A stretch of 64,000 bases of DNA from Chamaea fasciata (lineage: Eukaryota > Chordata > Aves > Passeriformes > Sylviidae): NCBI GenBank assembly GCA_029207755.1, contig JARCOQ010000012.1:15443679-15507678 (forward strand). The letters run 5' to 3'. This document shows positions 1 through 12,611 of the stretch, piece after piece (position 1 is the stretch's first letter; each line of letters begins with the position of its first letter). The notes below the pieces were generated by a model that had not been told where the DNA came from, did no database searches, and worked only from the letters and a program-made list of their open reading frames with translations. The translations under genes were made by a program, and so were the position numbers.

Positions 1-320
1 GTGTGACCACTGCATAGCCTCTGTGTGACCACTGCATGGCCAGTAAATGGTCATTGCATGGCCTCTGTGTGACCACTGCATGGCCTCTGTGTGACCATTG
101 TATGGCCAGTAAATGGTCATTGCATGGCCTCTGTGTGACAACTGCATGGCCTCTGTGCGGCCACTGCGTGGCCAGTAAATGCCAACCACACGGCCACTGA
201 GTGACCTTTCCATAGGTAATAAATGATCATCACAAGGCCACTAAGTGATCACTCTGTGGCCACTAAGTGGCCATCACATGGCCACCACACAGTCCCCAAA
301 TGACCACTGCATGGTCACTG
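1..320. repeat. Minisatellite at left edge
   Basis: Degenerate units of about 20 bases built on 'ctctgtgtgaccactgcatg' and 'ccagtaaatggtcattgcat' repeat from the window's first base and decay toward 320. The array continues to the left of the window. Confidence 0.85.
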
Positions 321-1189
321 TACAGCCCAGCTCCCCGCACTGATGGGGTCACAGCAGGAGGTGCTGCAGAATCCTGACCCAGCCCTTCCAGCCTCAGCTC
401 CAGTTTTCCATCCCTTGCTCCCAGAGGGCTCCCAGAGGGCTCCCAGAGGGCTCCCAGAGGGCCTGTGGTTCTCCAGGTCCTGCTGCCCTCATTCCCACGG
501 GGACCTGTCCCCATGGCCCCAGTGGCACAGGAGCAGTGGAGGAAAATCCACCCTACAGCTGCACTCCCACCTCGCCACACCCCGGCTTTGCATGGGAGGC
601 ACCGGCTGGCACATGCAAATGCCAGCACCACGTGTGCTTGGGGACACAGGCACTTGGACAAGCACTTGGACACGTGGTTCCCAGCACAGGTTGAGGCATT
701 GTGGACCCCCAGCATCAGTGAGGTAGCCCAAGAGTGTTCCCAGGGTTCTGGGCTGCCAGGACAGGGCTCCTTTGGGATCAGGCCACTCCCTGGGAGAGCA
801 GGGCCCTGCCCATGGGGGCGACCACACTCTCAGTCCAGCCACCTGTGTCACACCCCCACGTGCAAACCTCAAACACACCACAAAACCCTCCTGTCTGCCC
901 AGCTGGTGCCGTGCCATGAGCCAAAATTCGTCCTCTCCAACCTGCCAGCCCCCTGCCACAGACATGTCACAGGGACCTGCCAGGAACTGTCCCCACCTCT
1001 CCTTAATTCGGGCTGCAGCTGAAGAACGCCATCAAACACCCCGTGCCCTGGCACCTCGTGCCCCAGGAGCCACTCAGGCACTGTCAGGAGGGGCAGGAGG
1101 CATTGTCACCCCACAGGACAGCAGGGGGGCAGAGCCACTGCATCCCCCCCGGCGGCGTTTGGGTGGCAGGGGCTGCTGTGTTCCTATTC
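321..1189. other. GC-rich unique sequence, no gene seen
   Basis: It includes an 11-base repeat, four copies of ctcccagaggg (418-461), and an octamer-type ATGCAAAT at 613-620. Open frames on both strands are short and mutually overlapping, with no family resemblance. Confidence 0.6.
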
Positions 1190-1525
1190 CACGCACGCAG
1201 CCTGTAATTTTGGTCTATTGAAGTCATAATTCACTACTGTGAAAATAAACATTTGTGTTAGCTCGCTTTATTCGGCGGGGTTCGGCTGAATGTTAATAAT
1301 TCCCCGCCGGCGGCTTCGCACGTGGCCTGGGATGCAGGGACAAAGCCCGGGCACCCTGGCCGTGGCCGTGGCCACCTCCTCGCAGGCTTTGGGCGAGTTC
1401 TCACCCTCCTTTGTACCCTAACCACAGGATCGCCTGCATCCCGAAGGAGATGGGGAAAGAGCCACTTTGTACTAATCCAGGGATAACGAGGAAGATAAAC
1501 GTAATTTTTAGACAATATTTGCAGT
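1190..1525. other. AT-rich island pair, possible conserved noncoding element
   Basis: AT-rich sequence at about 1200-1275 and 1411-1525 sits in very GC-rich surroundings and contains complex, non-repetitive sequence with homeobox-like TAAT cores and GATAA (for example 'agataaacgtaatttttaga'). No coding potential. Conservation is inferred only from composition. Confidence 0.35.
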
Positions 1526-1737
1526 CCAGCACCTACTCAGACCCTTCCCTACCCATCCCTGTCACTGGGTTTGTGCCCTTGTGCTGTCTTGTGGATGCTC
1601 CCACCACATCAAAGACACCACATCACCCACCGCGTGCCGTCGCCCCCCACCCCCGGCTGTCCCCAGGGCTGTCCCCAGCTCTCTCCCTGCTGGGTGCAAG
1701 GGGTTGGTGCTTCCCCTCGGCATTTGCATCTTCCCAG

Positions 1738-1880
1738 CCTTTATCTTCCTCCGGGTCTCTGTATTGCTGCAATTACAGACACTTTAAAACACAATGATCT
1801 AGCTGTTAGCGTGATGGATGACAGAACCTTTCTGTCTGGTTTAAATCATCGCCGAGAGTGAGCAAACTTCCCCGGGGTTA
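1738..1880. other. AT-rich island, possible noncoding element
   Basis: 'tttatcttcc', 'ctgcaattacagac' and 'ggtttaaatcatcg' occur in a low-GC, non-repetitive block between GC-rich flanks. Confidence 0.33.
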
Positions 1881-4860
1881 ACCCTTTCCTGCCCCAAACC
1901 CGCTGCCAGTCGGGACTGCCGTGAGCTCCATGGCCACCCATCCACCACACGCCTGGGTGAGATAAAGGGGGAGTCTGGAATTCCTTCGGGAAAACATTCC
2001 CCCATCTCTCAGCTCCCTGGGGTCTGTGCTCTTGGGGCTCCCTGGGTGCCTGGGGACGGACGATGGGACCCGCCCCGCCTCGGCAGAGCCGGTGGCCCCG
2101 CTCCGCTGCGGTGGGAAATTAACGGCTGGGGCGGAGATAAGCGCCTGCCAGAGCCCGATAGCCGCTGGATCCATTCCAGACCCGGGCTGGCAATCCTTAC
2201 CCCGGCAAATCTGGAGCCGGGGCAGGATGGGGCCCCAGTGCGTTCCCACCCGTGGGAGAGGGTGGAAACTCCTGTCCTGACTCGGTGTGGGTCACGCTGG
2301 CGCGTGATTGATGGCGTGGTGAGCCCGGGGCGGGGATGAACCGCACACGCTGTGGTCAACCCCGCTCCCTTTGTTGTGAGGAGGTGGCATCTCCCACTGC
2401 CCTGCGTCCTGCCCAGCGTCCATCCGTGCCTGCCCACCCCACAGGTGTCCCAGTCCCACTGGAGGGTGTCACCATCACCTGTCACTTGTGCTGGGTCATG
2501 CTCTCCATCCCCGCTGGGTGTGCACATGGAGGGTGCCAAGGACCTGGCTCAGGGGAAGGGACACCCCAAGGCACAGCCTGGGGGAGAAGAGGAGCACTGA
2601 GGCCTTGGCATGCTGCCTGCCAGGAGATAAAGTACTCGCTGAGGCCAGATGAAGGCAACTGGTACCAAAACCTCACAGGAAATGGTGACCACCATGTGCC
2701 ACCCACGCCCCATATCTGCCCCTGCACATGACCCCTGCCTGCTATCGGGGCCACGCACGTGGGCAGGGGCAACGTGGTGAGTGCTGGGCCCATGGTGCCA
2801 CCAGGGCACCCTTAGATGCCCCCTCTTGCCTCTGCAGCCACTGTGGTGTGTTGGGGATGCTTTCCACACCCTGTGGGTGCCCAGCCATAAGTAGTGATCC
2901 AGTGCTGTCTCCTACTCCTGGCTCTCCTGGAGCTCTGGCTCAGCCTCGGCACTTCCCAGCGTGCCAGGACAAGCTGATTGCTATTCCAGCTGCATCGCCT
3001 CTTCACAAGCCGAAGGCTTTTTCAAACAGCCCATGGTGCTGGTTTATGACACCTTGCCCCTCTCCAGGCTGGTGGCTCAGGCCTGTCCCTCCCTGTGCCT
3101 CAGCCTGCTCCCACGGGACCGTGTCTGCAGGCAAAGGCACCGAGCCGTGCAGGCTCAGCCCTGGCGTGCCACAGGTTTCCTGTGCCACCCCCAGCGGGTC
3201 TGTCTGTCTGTCTGGGTTTCTCAATCTCTATCCTTTCCCTCTCAGGGAGCAGAGCATCCCTGGGTACCTCTCTGAGTCCTCCCTGGACGTGGCACTGCCA
3301 GCGGCGCCCTAAAAGCAGAGCTTGGTGACAACGTGTGGCCAAGTGCTCCCAAGCTGCAGGGATGCAAAGCCCTGCGGGGTCTCCAATCCCCGTTTGCTCG
3401 GAGCATCCCTGCAGGGACAGGGAGCTGCAGGGCTGGGAAGGGTCGGTGTGACCGTGGACGGTCCCATCGCCCTGGCGGCCCAAATCTCAGTGCCTAAATC
3501 CAACCCAGTCCGAGCACCGGCAGCCAGGCTGCAGCCTCCGGCGCTCTTCCCTTGGCATTTGGCTTGCAGCAGGAGCCCTGGCGCTGGATTTTCCTGCACG
3601 TTAATCCATCGGGGAATGCAGGAGGGAGATAAGGGGCTGGTGGGGAGCCAGCGGGGAAGACGCTCGCCCGCCCGCCGGCTATCGCCCTCCGCAGCTGCAT
3701 CCGCCCAGGGACATCTGCTGGGCAGGAAGTGCCCTGCGCCAGCCTTTCCCAGGGAAGGGGCTTCCTTGGTGCCTGGCTTCCCTCTGTGACCACTCCTGGG
3801 GGTCCCCAGACTCGGGGTCAGCCACCCTTCAGCCATCGGGCTGGAAGGAGCAGCCCCACTGGTTGTTGAAGCAGATCCAGCGGCTTTGTCGCTTTCCCAC
3901 AACTTCCACATAGAAAAGAGAAAAAAAAAAGCATCTCCCATTAAAAGAAAGAAAAAAAAAAGTAAAATCCTGTTTTCCTTGCTGACAGATTCGTTCCTGC
4001 TTCGTGGCATTCAAAGGGAAACCACCCCCTACTGCTTATCATCCCGCTCGCCCTGCGCTGCTGGCTCTGGAAAATCACCGGCTTGCCTTAAAAAATGGGA
4101 GACTTTAGGATACAGTACTGTTCCTCTGGGTGCTTCAAGGTCTTGAGGCTGCTAGGGGCCAGGTTTCCAGCTTTTCTCTGCCATGGAAAGTCTGGGAAGT
4201 GATTTAACTGCAAAGCAAAGATGACCACGTGCTGCTTTGACTCCAGGAGTTGGTGTTTTGGGGTGCCTGGACACGCTGCTGGCACCTCCACAGGAAGTCC
4301 TGCCAGCCTCATCCTTGGCCAGAAGGGATTCACTGGGAGATGCTGAACAAAATCCCCTGAGCTGCCCTTGGGTTCACAACAAGTTCACACTCCCCTTCTT
4401 CCACCCTAACCTTGGGCCAAGCTCCTTCCTGGCCCTCCCCATCCCACAGGCTGCACTGCCTGCATCGTTCCCAATAACAATAGGGATTCAGTTAGCAGGC
4501 ATTGCACTTCCAGCACCTCACATCCCTGCAAAAATCAATGGGAGCTAGCAGGAGGAGTTGTGAGCCTGCCTTCATTCTGGCATGGGGCTTGGATGGAGAT
4601 CCAAGCCTTGGGGCTGCTTTCAGAACCTTCCCAGAGCCAAAATCCTCCAGCCTGGGGCTCTGGCTGTGTGGAGGCTGGTGCTGATTTGTGCCTGTGCCAT
4701 GCCAGGCCATGTCACGGGGAGCCACAGCCTTGTGCCGGGTGAGGTCTGGGATTTGTTACGAGATCCAGATGAGCCACGGCAGCAGAGAACGTTGTGGCTG
4801 TCTCTGACCACCTGCATCATTTCCAAGTTCCCAGGCTAAAAGCAGGGCTTGTTATCAAGA
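1881..4860. other. GC-rich intergenic stretch with scattered GATA motifs
   Basis: No exon or transposon was recognised. AGATAA sites occur near 1961, 2137, 2626 and 3629. An A-rich patch lies at 3910-3965. Nothing else stands out. Confidence 0.5.
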
Positions 4861-4919
4861 GCAAAAAATGTGCCACCTCTGTTGTATTTCATTTCCCTTT
4901 CTCCACCTCTTCCCTGCCC

Positions 4920-5075
4920 GCTGTGCATCAGAGATAACAGCTCTCGGTGCCGAAGCTGGAGAGCAGGGCCGGCAACGGCCTCGCCAGCCCTATCGCTGCC
5001 TCGCCGGCCGCAAGGAAATCAGGAAGTTTGCAGAGATATTTGGCCAACAAAACAAACATTTCTCCTGCCAAAAGC
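4920..5075. other. Possible noncoding element
   Basis: 'agataacagctctcgg' is followed by CG-rich sequence and then 'gagatatttggccaacaaaa', complex and non-repetitive. It is flanked by ordinary GC-rich DNA. Confidence 0.3.
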
Positions 5076-5949
5076 CTAACGGGCAGCCCAGCGAGCCCGC
5101 AGCAATCTGCACGGCTCCCTGGCTGCAGCCTTCCGGAGCGCCGTGCCCGCCGAGCCCCGTGGCCCCGCCGCCTTATCGGTGTGCCCGTGCCTGGCATGGG
5201 CCAGCCCTGGGGACAGGGACCCCAGCACGGCTCCCCCACCCATGCCCAACAGGTGCAGCACCCACGGTGCACCCAAACCCTGCCCTTGTGCTGTCCCAGC
5301 TGTGTCCCTGGCCCGTGGGCAGGTGCCAGGGTGGGCAGGGGGCTGCGGCCGCAGCGCGGTGCCGGGGGAGCGGGGTGGGGAGTGAGGGGAAGCGCGGCAC
5401 GGGGCCAGCATTGTTCACACCAATGACTCAGCCCGCTCTGCTTTCCTGCCCACACCGGGCACAGGCCCAGCAGAGCCCCCGAGCCCCCCAGAGCTGTCAC
5501 AGCCCCTTGGCCTCGGTGCCTGGGGATGCTCCAGCACTGGGATGTGGAATGCTCCATCCCCACGGAGCCTCTGCACAAACCATCAGCAGCACCTGGAGAG
5601 CCCGTGGGGTCAGATGTGAGCTGCTGATCCCAGAATGAGCACAAACACCCAGCAAACACAGGACTGAAATGCTGGAAATGAAACATCCTCGGGGCTGATT
5701 ACTCGTTATGGAAAGGTTTAATTGCAGAGTGGGCTCCGAATGGGTCCCCATGACAGTGAGCCCATGGAGCTCCGTGGTGCATTGGTTATGTCCCAGCTCC
5801 CCATTCCCGCTGGCTGGTCCCCAAGGGGATGCACTGACTGGTGCCAGCCACGTGCCACCCTCGGGGAGCACCTGCCTGAGTTTGGCACTGGGGTGAGTCA
5901 CCCGTGCCACAGTACATGGCACTGCCACCGCCACCTCCCTCCCGCCGCT

Positions 5950-6270
5950 GCCTCTCACCTTGGCTGGTCCTGCCCAAGGAGGGTCCCTGTCCGTTCTGGG
6001 GGGTCCCGAGGGGTTGGTGGCAGCACCCCAACTCTGCGAGCCCCGCCGAGGCTGGTGCCGCCAGGCTGGTCCCCCGCGTGGGCAGGAGCTGCGGCGGGGC
6101 CGGGGATGCTGAGCCGCGGAGGGGCGCGGGGTGTCCTGCCCGCTCGGCGCCTGCCCGCCCGCCAGGGCCGCTCATGTGACGGCCGGGGCCGCGGTGGCAG
6201 CGGAGCCGCGTCCCATGGCGAGGGGAAGGTGAACAGCTGCCGGGCAGTGATAATGCGGCGGGTGGGGGTG
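5950..6270. promoter_or_regulatory. CpG-rich block, function unknown
   Basis: CG dinucleotides cluster densely around 6060-6230, with 'gctcatgtgacggccggggc' (an E-box/CRE-like sequence) near 6170. No convincing first exon or donor was identified on either strand. Candidate CpG island only. Confidence 0.4.
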
Positions 6271-6415
6271 GCCGGGCAGCTGCGCCCGTGTCCTTCCCCA
6301 ACAGGAACCATCTGTGACCAAGCCCAGCTCTGCCTTCCCCATCAGCCATTCCGGTCTGACTTTCCAACAACTTCCCCTTCGCGCCAGCCTCACTTCCTCA
6401 CTGCGAGGGGCTGGT

Positions 6416-6530
6416 GTGGCACGGCAGGACCGGCACGGCAGGGCTGGCACGGCACGGCACAGCACGGCTGTCCTGCTGCACCTCGGGGCACGGCACAACC
6501 AGCATGGCAGGGCATGGCATGGTTGTCCAT
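6416..6530. repeat. GGCACGGCA-type minisatellite
   Basis: Short units of ggcacggca and close variants repeat irregularly. A second patch of the same units is at 8184-8245. Confidence 0.7.
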
Positions 6531-8183
6531 TTGCAGCCCGGCACAAACGCGGAGCTCGCCCCTCCTTGCTGCAGCCCCTTTGCCTGGGATCATCCACGGG
6601 ATGAGGTTTTCCTCGTGCCCTGATCTGCAGCTGAAGCATCACCCCGACCTTTCAGCCCTTGGGGGGACCCCCGTGTGCAGCCATCCCTGCACCCCCCGGC
6701 CAGGCCCCTCAGCGTTTGGGCTCCCCAAGAGCTGTCAGCGAGAGAGAAACAACTTGTTAGAAACCCGAAAGGCGGCTCTGGGCTGCAGGTGGGAGGGAGG
6801 AAACGTGTCCTAAAAATACAGCAGCGCTTGCACGGTCCCCGAAGGTGGCTGAGCAGATGGCGTGTCTCGGCGGCCACCTGGGCTCCCGCAGATGGTACCC
6901 GGGGCTCCCCGCTCTGTGCCCCCCACCCAGGGCTCGGGGGGGGGCAGCAAGGGATGGGTGGAAGTGGGGAGGAAGGTGCTGGAGTATGGGGTGTGGGGGT
7001 GCTGTGCTGTGGGGGCAAAGCGGGGTGTCATCAGCAGGGTCTCTGCCCTCTGGGTGCAGCCCTGAGCCCCAGGGGACACCAAGCACGGTCTGGGTGCTGC
7101 AGGGAGATGAGGGGAAGCCCCAGCACGGGGCTGATGTGCTGGGGAAGGGAACACAAGCTGCAAAACACAGCCTGACCCTTCCAGGACTGCGTGTTTGGGG
7201 AGAGATGCCACAGCTGTCCCCAACACAGTTCCATCCCGACCCCACAGCCTGCATCCCAGCAGTGCTGGGACACCCCAGCTCCATTCTACCCACCCTGGAG
7301 ACGCCCCACCAGCACAGGCACAGCAGCCTGAGTGTGGACTGAAGGCTGGCAGAGGTTTCAGCAGGGTTTCCAGCTGTGTTACACGCTCTGGCTTTTTCCC
7401 CTTTTCTTTCTGGTCAGCCCAGGTGGGGTCTGTGTCATCGCTCGGGGTTTTGCCAAACTGCCCCTTGGCCAGGGCCAGGCTCATCATGGGACACAGAGAG
7501 TGGCCGCTTCTGGGGAGTGTCCCAGGGCAGCGAGTCAAAACAAGAGGGTTTCAGGGCCGGCCAGGAAAATCCCACCCAGCTGCAGCCCCGTGTCCCCGTG
7601 TCACCCTCGCGGGAGGGTTTTCTGCGCCAGGAAACAGAGAGCACCTGCCCGGGCAGCTGCAGGCCTCGGGCTGCCAGGGAACGGCCCGGCGTGGGGGAGA
7701 CCCCTGAGCTCTGCCCCGGAGTGCAGGGAAGCCCCGGGCTCTGGCTGGGCAGAGGGGGGAACCCCCAGGATGCAGAGTTCTGACTCACTGAGGGAGGGGA
7801 ACCCCTGCGATCCCGAGGTCTGGCTGGGTGAGGGGAAACATCTGAGCTCTCCCAACACAGAGAGGAAGCCCTGGGGGTGGAGGGTCCACCCTGGCATGGG
7901 GGAACCCCTGGGCCGCGGCGTCTGCCCCGTCACAGGTGACCCCTCCCGCCCACGCTCCGGGACCCCGCCGGTGCTCCCGGCCGGTTTCTCTCTGAGTCAG
8001 AGCTGCTCTTGCTGCCGAGCAGGAACTTCCCCCTGCTAAAGGAGAAGCAGGAAGGGCTCTCACCGCCCCCACACTCACTGCGAGGTGGGGGAAGGAGGTC
8101 AGAAAGCCCCCGGGGGGGTGGTCGAGGTCTTGCCACCTTCACACGTACCGGGGCTGTGCCAGCCCTGTGCTCGGCGGGACACG
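6531..8183. other. GC-rich unique sequence, nothing recognised
   Basis: Long frames open on both strands reflect a shortage of stop codons in GC-rich DNA. I see no domain, splice-bounded exon or repeat family. Confidence 0.5.
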
Positions 8184-8245
8184 CCATGGCACGGTGTGGC
8201 ACGGCACAGGATGGCACGGCATGGCACAGGATTGCACGGCACGCT
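8184..8245. repeat. GGCACGGCA-type minisatellite, second patch
   Basis: It has the same unit family as at 6416-6530 ('ggcacggcacaggatggcac'), on the same strand, about 1.7 kb away. Confidence 0.65.
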
Positions 8246-8633
8246 TCCCCGGCGCTGGAAATGCCCCGTGCTCGTGTCCCTCGCTGCCGGCAGTGCCCCA
8301 CCACCTTCCCCTTTCCATTTGAAAGCGATGGGTGGGGGAACAAGGGGGAAAAGGAAGCGGCAGCAACAACCGGTGAGCAAAACATCACCGGCAGCTGCCG
8401 GAACCAAACCGAGACCATCACCGCCAAAAAGGGGCTGGGATGGGGGCACGACCCCAGCCTGGGCTTGGGATGGGGCTTTTATACCTCGAGGCTTAAATCT
8501 GCCTCCTCCAGCCCAGGGAAATGGGGATGCAGGAGCAAAGGCAGGAGCTGGGAATGGGAAGGAGAGCGATGGCCAAGCCAGGGTGATGGGAGCTGCCGAG
8601 AGTTCACAGGGAACAAAAAGACAAATTCTTTAA

Positions 8634-8680
8634 GAAAAAAAAAAAAAAAAAAGGAGAAAAAAAAAAAGAAGAAATCAAAG
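8634..8680. repeat. Poly-A/purine tract
   Basis: An uninterrupted A run of about 17 is followed by a second A-rich run. There is no retroposon body upstream, so it is not evidently a processed-transcript tail. Confidence 0.7.
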
Positions 8681-8839
8681 GGATGTGGAGAGGGAGATAA
8701 GAGGGAAGACAGAGCAGGGAGACGGAGGGAGCGGAGAGGACGCGGGCAGAGGGAGGCAGGCGGCGCGGGGAGGCGAAGCGGGAGCCGAGGGAGCTGTCTG
8801 GCGCGTCCCTATCGCCTCTCTCCATCGCGGGAGCCCAAC

Positions 8840-9075
8840 CTCAAGTAGTTTTTCACTGAGATTGGAGTGATCAGGTAGGGCTGCCCTCGGCGGCAGCTGC
8901 GGGGCTGTGAATAAGCACCTGCTTATCTCTGCCCAGCGGCTGTGCGCGGCTGCAGATTGCGGGGGGACGGGAGCTGGCTGCCGGCTGCGATTTCCATATC
9001 AGCGCCCTGCAGCCGCCTGCGCCAAATAAACACAACAGCCCCACGGACAAAAGGTTAATTATCAATTTTCAGAAA
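8840..9075. promoter_or_regulatory. Possible conserved noncoding element with E-box and GATA sites
   Basis: 'gaataagcacctgcttatct' places CACCTG beside TTATCT, followed by 'gcgatttccatatcagcgcc' and a terminal AT-rich 'aaggttaattatcaattttc'. Complex, non-repetitive sequence. Function is inference. Confidence 0.38.
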
Positions 9076-9089
9076 GGGAGAGAGAGGGG

Positions 9090-9240
9090 AGGGGGAGAGG
9101 GGAGAGCAGCGGCCGCCGGCAGCCGCGGGGACGCGCAGCCGGGCCCTGACGGGGTGCTGGGCTCCGCGCCCCGGGCACAGCGACCCTGAGCACCACCGGA
9201 GCTCTGCCCGCACCCGCCGGGGGATGGGGAATGGGGCGGG
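9090..9240. promoter_or_regulatory. Small CpG-rich block
   Basis: Purine-rich sequence leads into 'gcggccgccggcagccgcgg' and further CG clusters. It abuts the noncoding-element candidate on its left and a G-rich minisatellite on its right. No exon assigned. Confidence 0.35.
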
Positions 9241-9420
9241 GACGGGGATGGGGATGGGATGGGGTGGGGTGGGGATGAGGATGGGAATGGGACAGAGATG
9301 AGAATGAGAACAGATATCGGGATGGGCGCAGTGACAGGGATGGGGATGAGGACAGGGCTAGGGATGGGGACAGATACCAAGATGAGGAAGGGGACAGGGA
9401 TGGGTCTGTACATGCACAGG
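9236..9420. repeat. GGGATG-type G-rich minisatellite
   Basis: Degenerate 'ggggatggggatgggatggg' units with closely spaced G runs. G-quadruplex formation is plausible on the + strand. Confidence 0.8.
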
Positions 9421-10240
9421 AGCACTGGGATTGGGGGCAAGACGGGGGAAAGAAAAAGGACCCCTCCCAGTACTCTGTTTCAGCCCTGGCTGGGCAGAGG
9501 CCAGACTGGAAGAAGGCACATCCTCCTCCTTCTCCTCTTCCTCCTCCTCCTCCTGGGCATGCAAGGCTCTGCTGGCTCCACTTCTCACAGTCACATTTCT
9601 GTATTCAACAGCTTTCTCCTCTTATCAAAGTGACCATGAGCTCCCGGCTCGGCTGAGCCACGGGGCCCAGGGACAGACGGGGGGAGGGGGGGGGGGGAAG
9701 AGGAACCCTGATGGCCCCAGCCCCGGGGGGAAGGAGGGGCTGGGTGGTGGCATCACCTGCTTGTAGCTTAGACCACGTGAAGCCATCAGGGATCCTCACG
9801 GGCTGTTGATCACTGTGCTTGGGGTCGGGGCTTTTCCCCCTCTCCTGACACTCAGGAGTTGTTAAATATTGGCGGGGGGTGCTGGTGTTTCCCTGGTGTC
9901 ACCCACCCTGTCCCCCACATTCACTCGGGAATACAAATCTGCTCTCCTGACGCAGTCATCACTGCTCCCGGATGGTTTTCCCATCCTGCACGTCCTACTC
10001 CCAGCACACCCTGGCCAGGGAGCACTGCCCCGAGTGTGCCCACGATGCCCCCAGCTCCCACAGAACCCAAAGGAGCCTCACAGGGCAGCAGCCAAGCGGC
10101 CGGCAAGCCTCGAGCCCACACGGTACCAGATTTAGCCACAGACAGGCTCCTAAAAATAGCCAGGAGCTGGGAGGCTGCAGAGCTGCATCTGCTGCCACAG
10201 GGAGCAGACTCAGAGCTCATCCCGCGGGGCTGGGGGGCAC
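9421..10240. other. Unique intergenic sequence
   Basis: It contains a short TCC repeat (about 9526-9554) and a G run near 9680-9698. No gene or transposon was seen. Confidence 0.5.
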
Positions 10241-10241
10241 G

Positions 10242-10350
10242 GGGCTGGGATGGATGGATGGATGGAGCTGGGATGGATGGAGCTGGGATGGATGGAGCTG
10301 GGATGGATGGAGCTGGGATGGATGGAGCTGGGATGGATGGATGGAGCTGG
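10242..10350. repeat. 15-bp minisatellite
   Basis: Unit agctgggatggatgg is repeated about five times with extra GGAT units at both ends. It is in frame as WSWDG repeats, but that is a by-product. Confidence 0.88.
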
Positions 10351-11977
10351 GGTGCACAGAGCTGGGGTGAACAGGACTGGCCCCAGCACAATTTGGCTTG
10401 AGGAGGGTTTGGAACCATGATCCAGCCATCCCTGTGCCAGCCTGATGCCAGGGGCAGGAGGGCATTGGGATGGAGATGAGTTGCTCTTGGTGCTGGGATG
10501 GTCCTAATCCAGTGGAGAATTAGATGTGCAGCTGTGGATAAGAATAATGAGAGTTGATAATGTTTAACACCTTAAATGCAGGGAGGGCTCTGCAGCTCCT
10601 GTCTGATGGGTGCAAGGAGATGGATGTCCCTGGGGGATTTGGGAGAGAAGCTGGGCACAGAGCCAGGACTCAGAGAGCTCTGCTGCCTGGCTGTGAGCTC
10701 TGGTGTGGCCCCAAGCTGCCCCTCAACCCAAGAGGGGCCTGACCTCCAGCTGATAAAACACGCTAAAAATACCAAGATAAATATGAGGGAATGCAGGCGG
10801 GGTGTGAGCATCCCGGGCTGGAGCAGCCAGCCCCCCCTCCAGCCTTGCTAACTCCCCCCCACACATAACCCCAGCCCAAAATACTAACCCAGGGCCCATC
10901 TGGTGTCCAACTGATGAGCACAGATGTGTTTGGGATTTCCGAGCCGGCTGGCAGCCGTTCAGACCTGTCGCAAGCTGCACCTGCTGCAGGATATTTTCCC
11001 TTCTGGATTTAATCCCCATCCCCCCAGCAGCCCCAGGCGCCCCCCGGGGCTGGGTGGGCAGAAGGAGACCCCCCCTCCCAAGTGATGACCTTCCCGACCC
11101 ATGCCCATCCCTGCCATAAATATGGATGTGGGAGCAGGAGAAGGGGGAATTAAATGCCCAAGAGAGGTCATGGGGGTGCCCAAATCTCAGCCTCCCACCA
11201 AGGAAATGCCTGGGGGAGAGCTTGGTGTCACAGCCACCCTCCCCCAGGATGGGTTTCACCACCTCTGGGTGGTTTAGGGAAGGTCAAAGGATTTCTGGGA
11301 GCATCCCCAGCCACAGAGACCGGAGCCTTTCATTGCAGGTACTGAGCCCAAGGGATGCTGTGGGGTTTGGAAACCATCCAGTGCCTTTCCCAGCCCCCCA
11401 CCCATCGCCCCCCAATTAACACACCACTCTCATGTTTTAACAAGGCTCTCCCAGCTCAGATGTTGACCCCTGTGATGCTCGTGGAGCCTGCGGAGGGAAT
11501 AAACAGCAAATCCCCTTTTAAATGAAGGGCTCGCCGAGGGATTAGGAGTGAAGGGGTGGCCTGTTCCCCCCCCGCCCCCCCCTCCCCCGTGGGCTGCCTG
11601 TGCAGATATTCCGGGCAGGAGAGGCCTCGTCTGTCCGTCTGGCCTGTCTGAAGTGGTCCTGGGCGATAGGGAGTGATTAGGATTAGACACATCCAGGATG
11701 AGAGTTTTTTCACCAGCCAGGGATGATAATGGGACCCATGGGGAGGATTAGGGTCCCGTCTCTCCAAGAGAGAAGCCATCTGTGTGTCCGGCTCCTGCTG
11801 CCTCTGCTGCCCCAGCGTGTCCAGCCGGGCTCTCCCTTGTCCTTGCTGGCTCCTGGGATGGCAGCACTGAGCTGCTGCTCCCATCCAGGCTGGGATTCCC
11901 ACCCCATCCCCACCGGGATCATGTGGCAACAAGGGCTGGGGTGGCCAAAGTGCAGTCCTGCAATAAGCAGAGCACCG
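10351..11977. other. Unique intergenic sequence
   Basis: Short AT-rich patches with GATAA lie at 10530-10580 and 10750-10790, and poly-C tracts near 11567-11585. No exon or transposon recognised. Confidence 0.45.
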
Positions 11978-12145
11978 AGCATCCCTGGGAACCCAGCATC
12001 CCTTCATCCCTTCAACCCTGAGTGCCCAGCATCCCTGCGCATCCCTGGAAACCCAGTATCCCTGGGAACCCAGCATTCCTGCATCCCTGAGTGCCCAGCA
12101 TCCCTGCACATCCGCGGAGCACTCAGCATTCCTGCATCCATGGGG
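11978..12145. repeat. Degenerate CATCCCTG minisatellite
   Basis: 'cccagcatccctg' and variants recur about every 14-30 bases. A related patch is at 12990-13070. Confidence 0.75.
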
Positions 12146-12558
12146 AATTCAGGCATTCCCCTGACGTGTCCTGGCTTGGGGCCACCCCACACACCCAGGA
12201 TTCTGCCAGGGGACAGGATGACACATCCCAGTGAGCTCAACTTGAGGCTTTGCCATCCCCTGACCTCCCCATCCCTGGAGCCAGACGAGTGCTGCCGGCA
12301 CGGCCCCCGCGGGGAGGGGAGTGGTGAGAACCGGCCCGTTCCCACCGCCCGACATCCCGCTCCCTCCGGGCAGCATTTTTCCCTGCTGAAGTCAGAGGCA
12401 CCCGGCAGAACCCCCGGCTCCTGCCAAGCACAAACATTTCCTATTTGGGATGTTCATGCCACAGCCTCGGCCGTGACGCTGTCCTGGCCAGAGGATCCCA
12501 GGGAAGGCTGGAGGATCCCAGGGAAGGCTGGAGCTGCTGTGCCTGCCGTAATTATGGG

Positions 12559-12562
<4 letters not shown>

Positions 12563-12605
<43 letters not shown>
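12563..12605. repeat. (GA)n microsatellite
   Basis: About 21 uninterrupted GA dinucleotides, preceded by a 21-bp direct duplication ending ctggaggatcccagggaagg at 12490-12533. Confidence 0.95.

Positions 12606-12611
<6 letters not shown>

Noticed and set aside
8634..8680. Poly-A tail of a processed pseudogene
   Set aside because: No spliced-transcript-like body, target-site duplication or recognisable gene precedes it on the proper side.
10242..10370. WSWDG-repeat protein at 10.25 kb
   Set aside because: The frame merely translates the 15-bp minisatellite.
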